NCBI GenBank assembly: GCA_964453155.1
Contig: CAYVQU010000002.1
Span: forward strand, 1 to 64,000
Length of the DNA: 64,000 bases
Direction of reading: 5' to 3'
DNA from: CAYVQU01 sp964453155
Lineage (GTDB): Bacteria > Chloroflexota > Anaerolineae > Anaerolineales > UBA11858
Part shown: positions 19,165 through 27,262 of the stretch, piece after piece
Numbering within the stretch: the stretch's first letter is position 1
Layout: every line of letters starts with the position of its first letter
The notes under the pieces: model-generated
The model's database searches: none
What the model was told of the DNA's origin: nothing
The model's input: the letters and a program-made list of their open reading frames with translations, nothing else
Translations under genes and position numbers: made by a program

Positions 19165-20493
19165 ATGAAAACAGTTGTAAAAATTTTGAATTATATTCGT
19201 CTGGCCTTGTTCCCGATTGGGTACGGCCTGACCGGAGCCTTGATTGGCGGCACCTTGAACCGCATCATGATCGCCGATATTGGCCTGCCCGCTTCTTTGG
19301 TAGGGTTGTTCTTTGCCGTCCCGCTGATGATTTCTCCCTTGCGGGTTTGGCTGGGCTATCGCTCAGACGGATTCCCCATCATGGGCCGCCGCCGTGAGCC
19401 GTATATGATCTTGGGCTTCGTTTTGGCGGGGATTGGGATCCTATTGATCACCACCATTTCTGTGGGAATCGGTAAAGTCAACATGGCGCTGGTTGCCGGT
19501 GTATTCGTGGCCTTTGCAACCTATGGTTTGGGCCGCAACTTAGCGCACAACTCCTTCCAGGCCCTGATCGCCGATAAGTTTAAGGGCGACCAACGCCCCC
19601 GCGCGGTCACCGCCTACGAAGTTGCTACGATGATCGGGCTGATTATTGGGGCTGGTGGTCTCGGTGGCGCGCTTAAAACTTATGATCCAGGCAAACTGGT
19701 CCAGGTCGCGATTGGCGTGGCGATCATCGCCCTGGTACTGACCTTCCTGGGCGCCATCGGTCAGGAACCCCGCACCGATGTCACCACCAAGGCCTCCGAC
19801 AAGGCCCGCGAAACATCCTTCGCCGAATCGGTAAAAACCTTGATCTTGCCCGATCCCCAAATTCGCCTATTCTTTATCCTCGTATTCTTTACGATGGTCG
19901 GTACCCTGGCACAAGATGTTTTACTAGAACCCTACGGGGCGCTGGTGTTGGGTATGGAAGTCGGTGAGACCACCAAACTGACCCAGTTCTGGGGGATTGG
20001 CGTGCTGATTAGTATGCTCGTCTCCGGGGTTTTCCTGATCAAATGGCTCGGACAGATGACCGTCTTGCGAATGGGGATTGTTGCCAGCATTTTGGTTTTC
20101 GTTGGGATCATCGTCGCTGGGATGGCTGGTAACGTCGGTCTGTTCAACCAACTTGTGCTGGTTATGGGCCTGGGCACCGGGCTGGCTGGTGCCGGTTTGT
20201 TAGCCGGGATCGTCAATTTCACGACCGTTATTCGAGCAGGATTATTGATGGGTGTTTGGGGGATGGCCAACCAGGTCGGGCATGCTTTCGGCAGCCTGAT
20301 GGGCGGCGGCGTGGTTGATATCATGCAATCGGTCACCGGCGGGGATGCGTTTGTATCCTATGCGACAGTATTCGCCCTTGAGGTCGTCATGCTAGTCGTC
20401 GCCCTGTGGATGACCACCCGCCTCGACGTCCGCGCCGCACAGGTGCAGGTTGAGGAAGTTACCCAGTTGGATGGGAGTGGAGCTGCGGAATAA
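19165..20493 (+). CDS. PucC-family (BCD) major-facilitator transporter
   Basis: The 442-residue protein has about twelve hydrophobic helices. Its N-terminal region GTLNRIMIADIGLPASLVG, followed by PLMISPLRVWLGYRSD, is the hallmark of the PucC/BCD family, whose studied members assist assembly of bacteriochlorophyll light-harvesting complexes. No other bacteriochlorophyll gene is in the window, so photosynthesis cannot be claimed. The adjacent hemY makes tetrapyrrole or porphyrin handling a reasonable inference. The ATG has a strong AAGGAG site. A 30-base palindrome 25 bases after the stop (20519-20548) separates it from the convergent DUF4491-like pair. Confidence 0.82.
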   Translation: MKTVVKILNYIRLALFPIGYGLTGALIGGTLNRIMIADIGLPASLVGLFFAVPLMISPLRVWLGYRSDGFPIMGRRREPYMILGFVLAGIGILLITTISVGIGKVNMALVAGVFVAFATYGLGRNLAHNSFQALIADKFKGDQRPRAVTAYEVATMIGLIIGAGGLGGALKTYDPGKLVQVAIGVAIIALVLTFLGAIGQEPRTDVTTKASDKARETSFAESVKTLILPDPQIRLFFILVFFTMVGTLAQDVLLEPYGALVLGMEVGETTKLTQFWGIGVLISMLVSGVFLIKWLGQMTVLRMGIVASILVFVGIIVAGMAGNVGLFNQLVLVMGLGTGLAGAGLLAGIVNFTTVIRAGLLMGVWGMANQVGHAFGSLMGGGVVDIMQSVTGGDAFVSYATVFALEVVMLVVALWMTTRLDVRAAQVQVEEVTQLDGSGAAE

Positions 20494-20518
20494 TCGTATT
20501 TTCCCCCAAAATCTTGTT

Positions 20519-20548
20519 GTAGGGGCGGGTTTCGAAACCCGCCCCTAC
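20519..20548. repeat. GTAGGGGC palindrome copy 1
   Basis: A perfect 30-base palindrome, GTAGGGGCGGGTTT...CCGCCCCTAC, lies between two convergent genes. It belongs to the family with copies at 34291, 45794, 56465, 56805, 57474 and 57734. It may act as a two-way terminator hairpin, though it has no T tract. Confidence 0.85.
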
Positions 20549-20552
20549 GCGT

Positions 20553-20822
20553 TTAATCATGCCCTTTTTGGATCCGTTTTACCTGACGGAAGAATTCGAT
20601 CCCATCCCAGATGGTGGTGATGGCGACGATGCCCAGAACGCCAGAGAGGGTGTTATTCACTACAAATCCTGACCCGATCAGGATGACAACGCCCAATATG
20701 ATGAAGGGTAGCCCTAAACGGGTACCAAATGTAGGGGTTAGACGACGGACGAGGATATGTCCGACCGCGATGGTGGCGAAACTGGTGATCGCGAGAATGA
20801 TGCCGGCAAATTGCAAACTCAT
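20553..20822 (-). CDS. Small DUF4491-like membrane protein
   Basis: The 89-residue protein has three hydrophobic segments (about residues 5-23, 38-54 and 60-73) and ends WDGIEFFRQVKRIQKGH. This resembles the C-terminal signature of the DUF4491 family and of its upstream partner (ATELPDQEERVARG), so the two are probably distant paralogues. Its start overlaps the partner's stop by four bases (ATGA), so they are co-translated. Function unknown. Confidence 0.65.
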   Translation of the reverse strand: MSLQFAGIILAITSFATIAVGHILVRRLTPTFGTRLGLPFIILGVVILIGSGFVVNNTLSGVLGIVAITTIWDGIEFFRQVKRIQKGHD

Positions 20823-21112
20823 TTACGGTCCCCTTTGTTAGGATTGGCCGGGAAGATGCCGCGGGCGACGCGTTCCTCCTGATCGGGGAGTTCAGTGGCA
20901 CCCCAGGCGATTGAACCGCCGATGATCCCTAGCAAGGCGGAACCCCAAAACGAGGGAATCCATAGGGAGGCGAGGCACAGGAGAATTCCCAGGGCCAGGA
21001 CTCCCTTCCAAACATGGGCGCCCACATAAAATTCCAGTTTAATGACCCATATAAACCCGATCCCGATCGCAAAAAGTGTCAATAAGCCGATAAATAGTCC
21101 AGTTAAATTCAT
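20819..21112 (-). CDS. DUF4491 family membrane protein
   Basis: The 97-residue protein begins MNLTGLFIGLLTLF and has three membrane helices, then the cytoplasmic tail ELPDQEERVARGIFPANP. This fits DUF4491, a family of small membrane proteins of unknown function. The frame is open 54 codons further upstream, but that part is translated tandem-repeat DNA. The ATG at 21112 has an AGGA site six bases away and is the better start. It overlaps the next gene by four bases. Confidence 0.7.
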   Translation of the reverse strand: MNLTGLFIGLLTLFAIGIGFIWVIKLEFYVGAHVWKGVLALGILLCLASLWIPSFWGSALLGIIGGSIAWGATELPDQEERVARGIFPANPNKGDRK

Positions 21113-21126
21113 GTAATTTCCTGACA

Positions 21127-21213
21127 GGGGGGCTAGTTTGTGGGTTTGTTGGTTTGTTGGTTTGTTCGTTTTTTTCCCTAACGACCCAACTATCCAACCA
21201 TCAAACCAACTAC
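21127..21213. repeat. 8-bp iterated repeat with mirrored arm
   Basis: Four near-copies of GGTTTGTT are followed, after a T-rich centre, by the complementary series CCAACTAT, CCAACCAT, CAAACCAA. The whole can fold as one long imperfect hairpin between the DUF4491 gene and pcm. Confidence 0.75.
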
Positions 21214-21890
21214 CACAACTTAAACCGATCCCATTTCTTTTCATCCCAACCTTCCTCACCGATGAGGGGGACAAAAGCCACGGCCGTGATGGTATTCGTT
21301 TCGAATTTAGGACCTAACCGCTGCCAGACTTCGAGGGTTTGACTGTATTTACGACCAACAGGCAAGACCAAGCGACCCCCATCGGCGAGTTGATTCAGCA
21401 GGGGTTGGGGCACTTTGGGGGCCGCGGCGGTGACCATGATGCCTTCATAGGGGCTGTGTTCAGGCAAGCCGAGAGTACCATCGCCAGTATGGACCTGGAC
21501 ATTGGAGAGACCGTGTTCGAGCAACAATTCTTGGGCTGCGTCAGCGAGGGGTCCATGGCGCTCGATGGTGTGAACTTCAGCGGCCAGATGACCCAAAACC
21601 GCGGCCTGATACCCTGATCCGGTGCCGACTTCGAGCACTTTCTCATTTCCCTGTAGTTTGAGCGCCGCGGACATCAACGCGACGATATAGGGCTGCGAGA
21701 TGGTCTGCCCCATGTTGATTCGGAGCGCGCCATCGGAGTAGGCCCAGGTGCGCTGGTCTGCGGGGATGAAGCAATGGCGCGGCACGGTCCGCATGGCATG
21801 GAGCACCTGGGGATCGCGCACGCCCCGTTTGGCAATCTGCTCTTGGACCATATGTTCGCGTTGGCCGTCGAAATCTTCAGGGGATGTCAT
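21210..21890 (-). CDS. pcm: Protein-L-isoaspartate O-methyltransferase
   Basis: This 226-residue enzyme methylates isoaspartyl residues in aged proteins so they can revert to aspartate. The SAM-binding glycine motif is VLEVGTGSGYQAAVL (about residue 80), with IERHGPLADAA as the acidic loop and RTVPRHCFIP in the substrate region. Length is typical for Pcm. The ATG at 21890 has no clear Shine-Dalgarno. It lies downstream of ppgK on the same strand, separated by a CGCAAAG-type palindrome. Confidence 0.92.
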   Translation of the reverse strand: MTSPEDFDGQREHMVQEQIAKRGVRDPQVLHAMRTVPRHCFIPADQRTWAYSDGALRINMGQTISQPYIVALMSAALKLQGNEKVLEVGTGSGYQAAVLGHLAAEVHTIERHGPLADAAQELLLEHGLSNVQVHTGDGTLGLPEHSPYEGIMVTAAAPKVPQPLLNQLADGGRLVLPVGRKYSQTLEVWQRLGPKFETNTITAVAFVPLIGEEGWDEKKWDRFKLW

Positions 21891-21898
21891 AATAATTC

Positions 21899-21981
21899 AA
21901 CGCAAAGACGCTGAGATGCAAAGGTGCAAAGATATTTTTATAGTTCTTTGCATCTCGGCCCAGTTGCGCCTTTGCGTTAAG
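21899..21981. repeat. Palindromic repeat between ppgK and pcm
   Basis: AACGCAAAGACGCTGAGATG on one side is answered by TGCGCCTTTGCGTTAAGC on the other. It is related to the element at 19079-19144. The last codons and stop of ppgK lie just beyond its right arm. Confidence 0.65.
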
Positions 21982-22708
21982 CTTTTATTGCCAGGGCCGC
22001 ACCGATGATTCCGGCTTCGTTGAGGGTTTCGGCAGGGACAACTTCGGCTTCGACGGTCAGGTAGTGGAAGAATTTTCTGTGTTTTTTGCTGGCACCGCCA
22101 CCCAAGATGAAGAGATCGGGCCAGAAGAGGGCTTCGAGGGTGTTGAGGTAGCGGTCGAAGCGCCTGGACCATTTCTTCCAGGAGAGATCGAGACGTTTAC
22201 GGGCCGCATCGGAAGCGTTCCATTCGGCGTCTTCACCGTCAATTTCGATGTGACCGAGTTCGGTGTTGGGGACGAGAACCCCATCGCTGAAGATGCAGGT
22301 CCCTAACCCAGTGCCGATGGTGACGATCATGACGACACCCATTCGCCCCTTGCCGGCCCCAAAACCCATTTCGGCGAGACCGGCCGCGTCGGCATCATTG
22401 ATCATGGTAACCGGACAACCGGTGGCTTTGCCAAAAAGTTTTGCCGCGTTGGTGCCGATCCAGCTATCATCAATGTTGGCCGCGGTGCGAGCCACCCCTT
22501 GCTGCACTGGGGCCGGGAACCCACAGCCAATGGGGCCCGTCCATTCGAAATGGTTGGCAATTTCGCCAACCACGGCGGCCATATCCGCGGGTTTAGCTCC
22601 TTCGGGGGTCGGAATTCGGTAACGCGGGGCTAATAATTCACCTTTGATGGTGTCAACGGGGGCGCCCTTGATGCCGCTGCCGCCAACGTCAATGCCGAGA
22701 ATGTTCAT
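21977..22708 (-). CDS. ppgK: Polyphosphate glucokinase (ROK family)
   Basis: The enzyme phosphorylates glucose with inorganic polyphosphate, and often ATP, as donor. The 243-residue protein has the phosphate motif GIDVGGSGIKG, the catalytic Asp in MINDADAAGLAEMGFG, the second phosphate motif TIGTGLGTCIF, the ROK segment NTELGHIE and a terminal ILGGGASKKH. The loop KKWSRRFDRYLN, rich in basic residues, is typical of polyphosphate-using members. An AGGAG site precedes the ATG at 22708. Together with glgX this suggests storage-polymer metabolism. Confidence 0.9.
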   Translation of the reverse strand: MNILGIDVGGSGIKGAPVDTIKGELLAPRYRIPTPEGAKPADMAAVVGEIANHFEWTGPIGCGFPAPVQQGVARTAANIDDSWIGTNAAKLFGKATGCPVTMINDADAAGLAEMGFGAGKGRMGVVMIVTIGTGLGTCIFSDGVLVPNTELGHIEIDGEDAEWNASDAARKRLDLSWKKWSRRFDRYLNTLEALFWPDLFILGGGASKKHRKFFHYLTVEAEVVPAETLNEAGIIGAALAIKA

Positions 22709-22810
22709 GGGAAACTCCTAGGGATGAGATATCCCCATTATACCTAAGAGATTTTGTTGATACGTGAAGCGTGATGAGTGAAATGTGAGATTCTGCTATA
22801 ATCAAATCGC

Positions 22811-22916
22811 TCGGCGATAAATCATCGAGCTAACGGCTAAAGGACGGTGAACCGCCCTGTTATTAGCCCCAGCGGGGCTTGCGCTCTGAGCCTGGGAGTT
22901 TACCCCCAGGCGTTAG
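22811..22916. repeat. REP element, left copy
   Basis: About 105 bases containing GGACGGTGAACCGCCCT, TTAGCCCCAGCGGGGCTTG and CTGGGAGTTTACCCCCAG, i.e. three short hairpins in a row. A direct copy follows the transposase gene at 23338-23442. This is the arrangement of REP sequences around a REP-associated transposase. Confidence 0.8.
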
Positions 22917-22925
22917 GAGGGAACT

Positions 22926-23360
22926 ATGCCATATTGGCGACTTTTCTATCACATTACTTGGGGGACGAAGCATCGATTACCACTCATCGAAAATTCTTGG
23001 GAAGATGATCTTTATGGTTATTTGTGGGGTAAAACGGATGCTTTAGGTTGCATTCCGCACGCGATCATTGGGGTGGTAGATCATGTGCACATTGTTATTT
23101 CGATTCCCCCGAAGTTTGCGGTGGCAGAAGTTATTGGGAAACTCAAAGGTGCGAGTTCCCACCATGTCAATCAAACGATTTTGGGGGAGAAGAATTTTTA
23201 TTGGCAAGCAGAATATGGGGTGATGACATTTTCTGAGCGGCACCTTTCAACGGTTGTAGCATATGTGCAAAATCAGAAGAAGCACCATGCTGAAGAATGG
23301 TTGTGGCCGATATTAGAGAGTCGTTCGATTGGAGCGCCCAGCGATAAATCACCGGGTTAA
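22926..23360 (+). CDS. REP-associated Y1 (IS200/TnpA-like) transposase
   Basis: The 144-residue protein is a single-strand DNA transposase of the HUH class. The metal-binding motif is HVHIVIS (about residues 56-62) and the catalytic Tyr lies in VVAYVQNQKKHH (about residue 112). Members cut and join hairpin-flanked DNA, and domesticated ones (RAYTs) maintain REP sequences. Here near-identical REP copies lie on both sides. The last residues (RSIGAPSDKSPG) and the stop codon are encoded by the right REP. The start ATG has GGAGG seven bases upstream, itself at the edge of the left REP. The gene looks intact. Confidence 0.88.
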   Translation: MPYWRLFYHITWGTKHRLPLIENSWEDDLYGYLWGKTDALGCIPHAIIGVVDHVHIVISIPPKFAVAEVIGKLKGASSHHVNQTILGEKNFYWQAEYGVMTFSERHLSTVVAYVQNQKKHHAEEWLWPILESRSIGAPSDKSPG

Positions 23361-23442
23361 ACGCTCAAGGACGGTAAACCGCCCTGATTATTAGCCCCAG
23401 CGGGGCTTGCGCGCTGAGCCTGGGGGTTTAGCCCCTGGCGAA
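23338..23442. repeat. REP element, right copy
   Basis: Same order of hairpins as the left copy (GGACGGTAAACCGCCCT, TTAGCCCCAGCGGGGCTTG, CTGGGGGTTTAGCCCC). The transposase stop from one strand and the stop plus last dozen codons of the convergent hydrolase from the other both lie inside it. Confidence 0.82.
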
Positions 23443-24143
23443 TTAGGCTCATAATCCCACCGGAAATTACAATACTCAGCGCCCATCCCAATCGTCTGCG
23501 CGCGGCCCCATTTAATTGATTCAGGCATCGCACCCATCAAAATATCATCCAGTTTGCAGAAAACCGGGGTTAGCTCAGGGGCATTGTACTGTTTGAGAAC
23601 ATCGATATAAAAACAATGATGGATATCGAAAGCCAGAGAATTTTCGTCATTTTGGACAATGTCATACTGCCAACCCGGCGCGGGGAAAGCATTGTCCATT
23701 GCGAAAAGCGTCAGTTTTCGAAAGATGTCGAAATTCTCAGGAGCGAATTTCATCAACTGGTTCAGCCGCATATTAAGGGGTGGAAATTGGTAAAACCAGG
23801 CTTCAAACAGAGCATCAATCTCAACCAGCGCAGTTTTGACATCTTTACCATCTTCCCGCAGGATTTGATAGAGCGCTAACCCCGGCAAGATGTTGCCAAC
23901 CACATGGGAGTTGAAGACTGCCTTATCGAAAACAGGTCGCTGAACCTTTAATTCTCCATAGCGCTGCTCGACGCGGGTCATGAAAATCGCGGCATTAAGT
24001 TCACCCATTTTCTCAGTCAGGATCCGCTGCCAGATTTTGGCGTTGGGCATGCGGGGCGTGGCAAATCGTTTTTTAGCAATGAGGGTGCCACCGACTGCAC
24101 CGATTGCAAGACCAAGCAAGAATTTTGCGACGTTTTTGAGCAT
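23391..24143 (-). CDS. L-2-amino-thiazoline-4-carboxylate hydrolase-like protein
   Basis: The 250-residue protein matches the ATC-hydrolase-like family, recognised by FDIHHCFYIDVLKQY and the later ELTPVFCKLDDILMG. The founding member opens a thiazoline ring in cysteine synthesis, but most homologues are uncharacterised, so the substrate here is open. A hydrophobic N-terminus (LKNVAKFLLGLAIGAVGG) suggests a membrane anchor. The last residues after about EPNSPGA are encoded by a REP sequence, so the native C-terminus has probably been replaced. A GGAG site precedes the ATG. Confidence 0.65.
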   Translation of the reverse strand: MLKNVAKFLLGLAIGAVGGTLIAKKRFATPRMPNAKIWQRILTEKMGELNAAIFMTRVEQRYGELKVQRPVFDKAVFNSHVVGNILPGLALYQILREDGKDVKTALVEIDALFEAWFYQFPPLNMRLNQLMKFAPENFDIFRKLTLFAMDNAFPAPGWQYDIVQNDENSLAFDIHHCFYIDVLKQYNAPELTPVFCKLDDILMGAMPESIKWGRAQTIGMGAEYCNFRWDYEPNSPGAKPPGSARKPRWG

Positions 24144-24201
24144 AGTTTCTCCTACAGAGAGGATAATGAGTTATTGGGTATAGAGTGACTGGGGCAATTC
24201 C

Positions 24202-25005
24202 CTAATCACCTACTTTCGGTTTCCTGCCAACATAAATCCCATAGCCCATAAAATTGAGATATTTCCCTGGATTACTCCCAACATATTTGAGCATGGCGCG
24301 CGTTTCCCGATCAGCAAACAGCGTTTTAAAGGTCCGTCCTAGTATGCGTAGATAGGTACGTTTGTTTAAGAGCGCACTCTGATTTTTCGCTTCGGTTCGC
24401 ATTCCCATCGCATGGTCCTCGGCAACCAGATCAACCAACCCGGCCTCCGTCATGAGATTCTGCCATAACTCGGAGGGCAGGAATTCTTGCCCGGTGAGGT
24501 CAACAATGGTTTGGCGCGCCGCTACTTCGGGGTCATTGACCCAGATTGCTTCTGTCAGCCCCACATACCCGCCTGATTTGATGACCCGGACATATTCGCT
24601 CATGGCCTTCGGTTTATCTGGCACGAATACATTGACGCTCTCACTCATCACTGCGTCAAATTGATCGGCATCAAAGGGTAGGTCCATCGCATCACCCAAC
24701 CGAAACTCGACCTGGTCACCCATGTCTTTCTCAGTAGCCCAATTTTGGGCGCTGGCTACCATACTGGGAAGCAGATCCACGCCAACAACGCGGCACCCAT
24801 ACTTCTCGGCGATATACAAACTTGATAGCCCCGAGCCGGAGCCGACATACAGAAGGATTTTCCCTGGTTGAAGTTGACATAATTCAGCTAATTTATGGGT
24901 CGCGTGGGCCCCGCCGATGTGCTTGGTATGGCCGATCTTAGCCTGCATATCGAAGTATTGGGGCAGGCCGTGGTCGGCGGCGCGGGATGAAGTTTTTTCA
25001 GACAT
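24202..25005 (-). CDS. Class I SAM-dependent methyltransferase
   Basis: The 267-residue protein has the Rossmann SAM motif LLYVGSGSGLSSLYIA (motif I), the acidic strand GVDLLPSMVASA (motif II) and FDAVMSESVNVFV (motif IV). This order is that of UbiE/MenG-like small-molecule methyltransferases. C-terminal residues are basic and less conserved. An AAGGA site precedes the ATG. Substrate unknown; it sits among other small transferases with no pathway context. Confidence 0.75.
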   Translation of the reverse strand: MSEKTSSRAADHGLPQYFDMQAKIGHTKHIGGAHATHKLAELCQLQPGKILLYVGSGSGLSSLYIAEKYGCRVVGVDLLPSMVASAQNWATEKDMGDQVEFRLGDAMDLPFDADQFDAVMSESVNVFVPDKPKAMSEYVRVIKSGGYVGLTEAIWVNDPEVAARQTIVDLTGQEFLPSELWQNLMTEAGLVDLVAEDHAMGMRTEAKNQSALLNKRTYLRILGRTFKTLFADRETRAMLKYVGSNPGKYLNFMGYGIYVGRKPKVGD

Positions 25006-25034
25006 AACTCGCTTCCTTCAATTTTTGGAAAGTA

Positions 25035-25110
25035 AACCACGAATTACGCTAATCCCCGTTAATTTCTTACAAAGATTGGCGAAAATTCGCGCAATTAGCG
25101 GTTTTAAATC
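25035..25110. repeat. ACGCTAAT palindromic repeat
   Basis: Near 25035 the sequence reads ACGAATTACGCTAATCC and about 55 bases on it reads TTCGCGCAATTAGCGG, its inverted counterpart. Same family as 17331/17551 and 52865-52995. Confidence 0.6.
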
Positions 25111-25126
25111 CGCTTTTCTAGAATTA

Positions 25127-25837
25127 TTACCAGATGAACGGCAGCAATCGATAGCGCGTCTTCTGTGTAAATTCCTGATACCCCTCCAACTCAACCTGGA
25201 GGGTTTTATCTTCCAGCGCGGTACGGATGATGAGAGCGATGAGGGTGAGCGCGACGGGGATGTAGGCCCAGAGAGCTCCAAGGATCAGGGGTATGGCGGC
25301 GAAGAACAACGCGGCCCCAGAATATCCTGGATGGCGGACGATTTTGTAGGGACCGGTATCGCAGACGGTGTGGCCACGATCGGTCTGGATGCGGACGACG
25401 GCGGAAAAGAAGCGGTTTTCGATCAAAGCCCAGGTGCCGAAGGCAAATCCGAGCAGGCCAACAGCTAATGCAATCCAGGGGATTGCCGGGACAATCGAAG
25501 CTGACCAGCCAAAGCGATAATCCAACCCGGCGACGATCAAAATGGCAATATTGCCATACACCCCGACAATGGCGCTGAGCGCCCGATCCCAGGATTTGAC
25601 ACCCGCCGCCGCGCGAAAGTTGCCGCGCTCCTGGGCTAAGTCAGGATTTAGTTTAAACATGGCCACGCGGCTGACAATCGTCAAAACAACGGTGACGGCA
25701 GAATATACCCAACCCAGGGGCCATTTGATTGTGCCAGCGGTGACGAAAAGAATAATGGGATTGAGTAAGAGATAGATGCCAAAGGCGATGAGGGCTTTGA
25801 CGGGGAATTCTTTTTGGGGTGGTGTGGTGGTGGACAT
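25127..25837 (-). CDS. Isoprenylcysteine carboxyl methyltransferase-like membrane protein
   Basis: The 236-residue protein has about five to six membrane helices and the conserved GPYKIVRHPGYSGA motif (about residue 160) of the ICMT/PEMT superfamily, where SAM binds at the membrane face. It ends EGYQEFTQKTRYRLLPFIW, also typical. Bacterial members methylate lipids or are uncharacterised. GGAGG precedes the ATG. A second, shorter member lies at 35048-35656. Confidence 0.75.
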   Translation of the reverse strand: MSTTTPPQKEFPVKALIAFGIYLLLNPIILFVTAGTIKWPLGWVYSAVTVVLTIVSRVAMFKLNPDLAQERGNFRAAAGVKSWDRALSAIVGVYGNIAILIVAGLDYRFGWSASIVPAIPWIALAVGLLGFAFGTWALIENRFFSAVVRIQTDRGHTVCDTGPYKIVRHPGYSGAALFFAAIPLILGALWAYIPVALTLIALIIRTALEDKTLQVELEGYQEFTQKTRYRLLPFIW

Positions 25838-25953
25838 GGAGCCTCCGAAGATAAAAGATTAGGGGAGAAGGATTGGGGGAAAGAGTCATGCAACCCTATG
25901 CCCTAACACTTCATACCTTATCCTTTATAAATCTACCCCCAGCCCACAATACC

Positions 25954-27135
25954 CTAATAATATTCGTGTAAATAGGGCAATTTCTGGGGGAACATGGTCC
26001 GCAGGACTGCTTGTATCTCGAGAGATGGATCACCCCATCCCAAGAAGCAGAAATCTCCCGGATCGTTGGTACCATAAATTAGAGCGGATAAGCCTTGAAT
26101 AGTGAGGGTGCAGTCGGCACTGGGGGCTGGGGAGACCTCCAGGGTACCGGAATCTCCCCTAAATTTCCAGATGCAGTTGTTCCAAGGGCAATCCGAGTCC
26201 ACGATTTGGGCTGAGAACGTGCCGGGTTCGCACGGCATCCCATTTAATCCCTTAACATCCAAAACCCGGCCCATGGGGGCCACAAAGACGGGCTCCAACT
26301 CAGGACGGAGATCAGCCAGCCAGGTGCCAGGGCGCTCGTAGGCCGGGAGCCACATTTCGACTCGGTTAGCTTGATCGACGTGGCGGGCGATCCAATCGAG
26401 CATGAGATATTTGGCCGCGCTGGTCCGATAATAAAATCGAGGCGCTCGAAGTGTAAACCGCATAATCTCACCGCCGGTGAGTGAATAGACCATCAGCCCC
26501 ACCAACTCGCCATCCACAATGGCTTTCAAGACCCAGCTCCGGTTACTCTGCGCACCTTCCTTTTGCGACTCTTCGAAATTGGCCATACCATGAATGCCGG
26601 GCTGCATGGCGAGAACATAATCGCGGTACTCATCGTAAACATCGCCTACCAGCGCCAGTTCGCATTCTCCGGGGAGATCCATTTTGAAAATTGGCTGCAA
26701 ATCCTGGGGATCGAAAATAGCCTGTCGAGTTTGGGGGAAAGTCACGTAGCCGAGGCGCTCGTAAAATGAGCCCCGGAATGGGTAGAGGCTGGAGACTACC
26801 CGGCCTTCGTTGACCTGTTGCTCATAGGCGTGGCGCATGAGTTGGCGCACGTAGCCCTTGCGACGAGCTTTGGGGTGGGTGGCGATACTCGCAAAGCCCC
26901 CCATCCTGAGGATTACCCCGCGCACATTCTGCGTGAGGGTCGGGCAGCCAACGACCGCGACGGCTTCAACGCCTTCAAATAGGGCGTAATAAGTCGGCCC
27001 TTTGCGCGTTTTCAGCCGCGTTTCCCACTCGGCTTTATCCGAGAAGGGTGGGTTGGCCGTATAGGCGTAGTTATCGAGCCAGTAGGTGATATCGAGAAGT
27101 TCTTGATCTTGGATTTGGCGGATGGTGGTGGACAT
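25954..27135 (-). CDS. Eis-like GNAT N-acetyltransferase
   Basis: The protein has 393 residues from the chosen ATG. Its N-terminal half is a GNAT fold with the acetyl-CoA loop ATHPKARRKGYVRQLM (about residue 90). A second, degenerate GNAT domain and a C-terminal SCP2-like domain follow, the three-part plan of the Eis family that acetylates amines, including aminoglycosides in some bacteria. Substrate here is unknown. The frame is open 20 codons further upstream, but that part is translated repeat DNA, so I start at MSTTIRQIQDQELL. No Shine-Dalgarno is visible. Confidence 0.78.
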   Translation of the reverse strand: MSTTIRQIQDQELLDITYWLDNYAYTANPPFSDKAEWETRLKTRKGPTYYALFEGVEAVAVVGCPTLTQNVRGVILRMGGFASIATHPKARRKGYVRQLMRHAYEQQVNEGRVVSSLYPFRGSFYERLGYVTFPQTRQAIFDPQDLQPIFKMDLPGECELALVGDVYDEYRDYVLAMQPGIHGMANFEESQKEGAQSNRSWVLKAIVDGELVGLMVYSLTGGEIMRFTLRAPRFYYRTSAAKYLMLDWIARHVDQANRVEMWLPAYERPGTWLADLRPELEPVFVAPMGRVLDVKGLNGMPCEPGTFSAQIVDSDCPWNNCIWKFRGDSGTLEVSPAPSADCTLTIQGLSALIYGTNDPGDFCFLGWGDPSLEIQAVLRTMFPQKLPYLHEYY

Positions 27136-27179
27136 GGCAGTTGGTTTGTTAGTTGGATGGTTGGTGAAAAATTTTGAGC

Positions 27180-27262
27180 TGTCTGATTGGTTCAAAGAGT
27201 CTTACTGGTCGGACATTTCAAACCAATCAGACCTTTTGGAACCTTTTGACCAATTGGACTAC
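27180..27262. repeat. 9-bp iterated GTC/GAC repeat with mirrored arm
   Basis: GTCTGATTG, GTTCAAAGA, GTCTTACTG and GTCGGACAT run on the left. The right side carries the complementary words AATCAGACC, TTTTGACC and AATTGGAC. It lies between two genes on the minus strand and can form one long hairpin. Confidence 0.65.

Noticed and set aside
22811..23442. CRISPR-like repeats
   Set aside because: There are only two copies, flanking a transposase, with no regular spacers and no cas genes.
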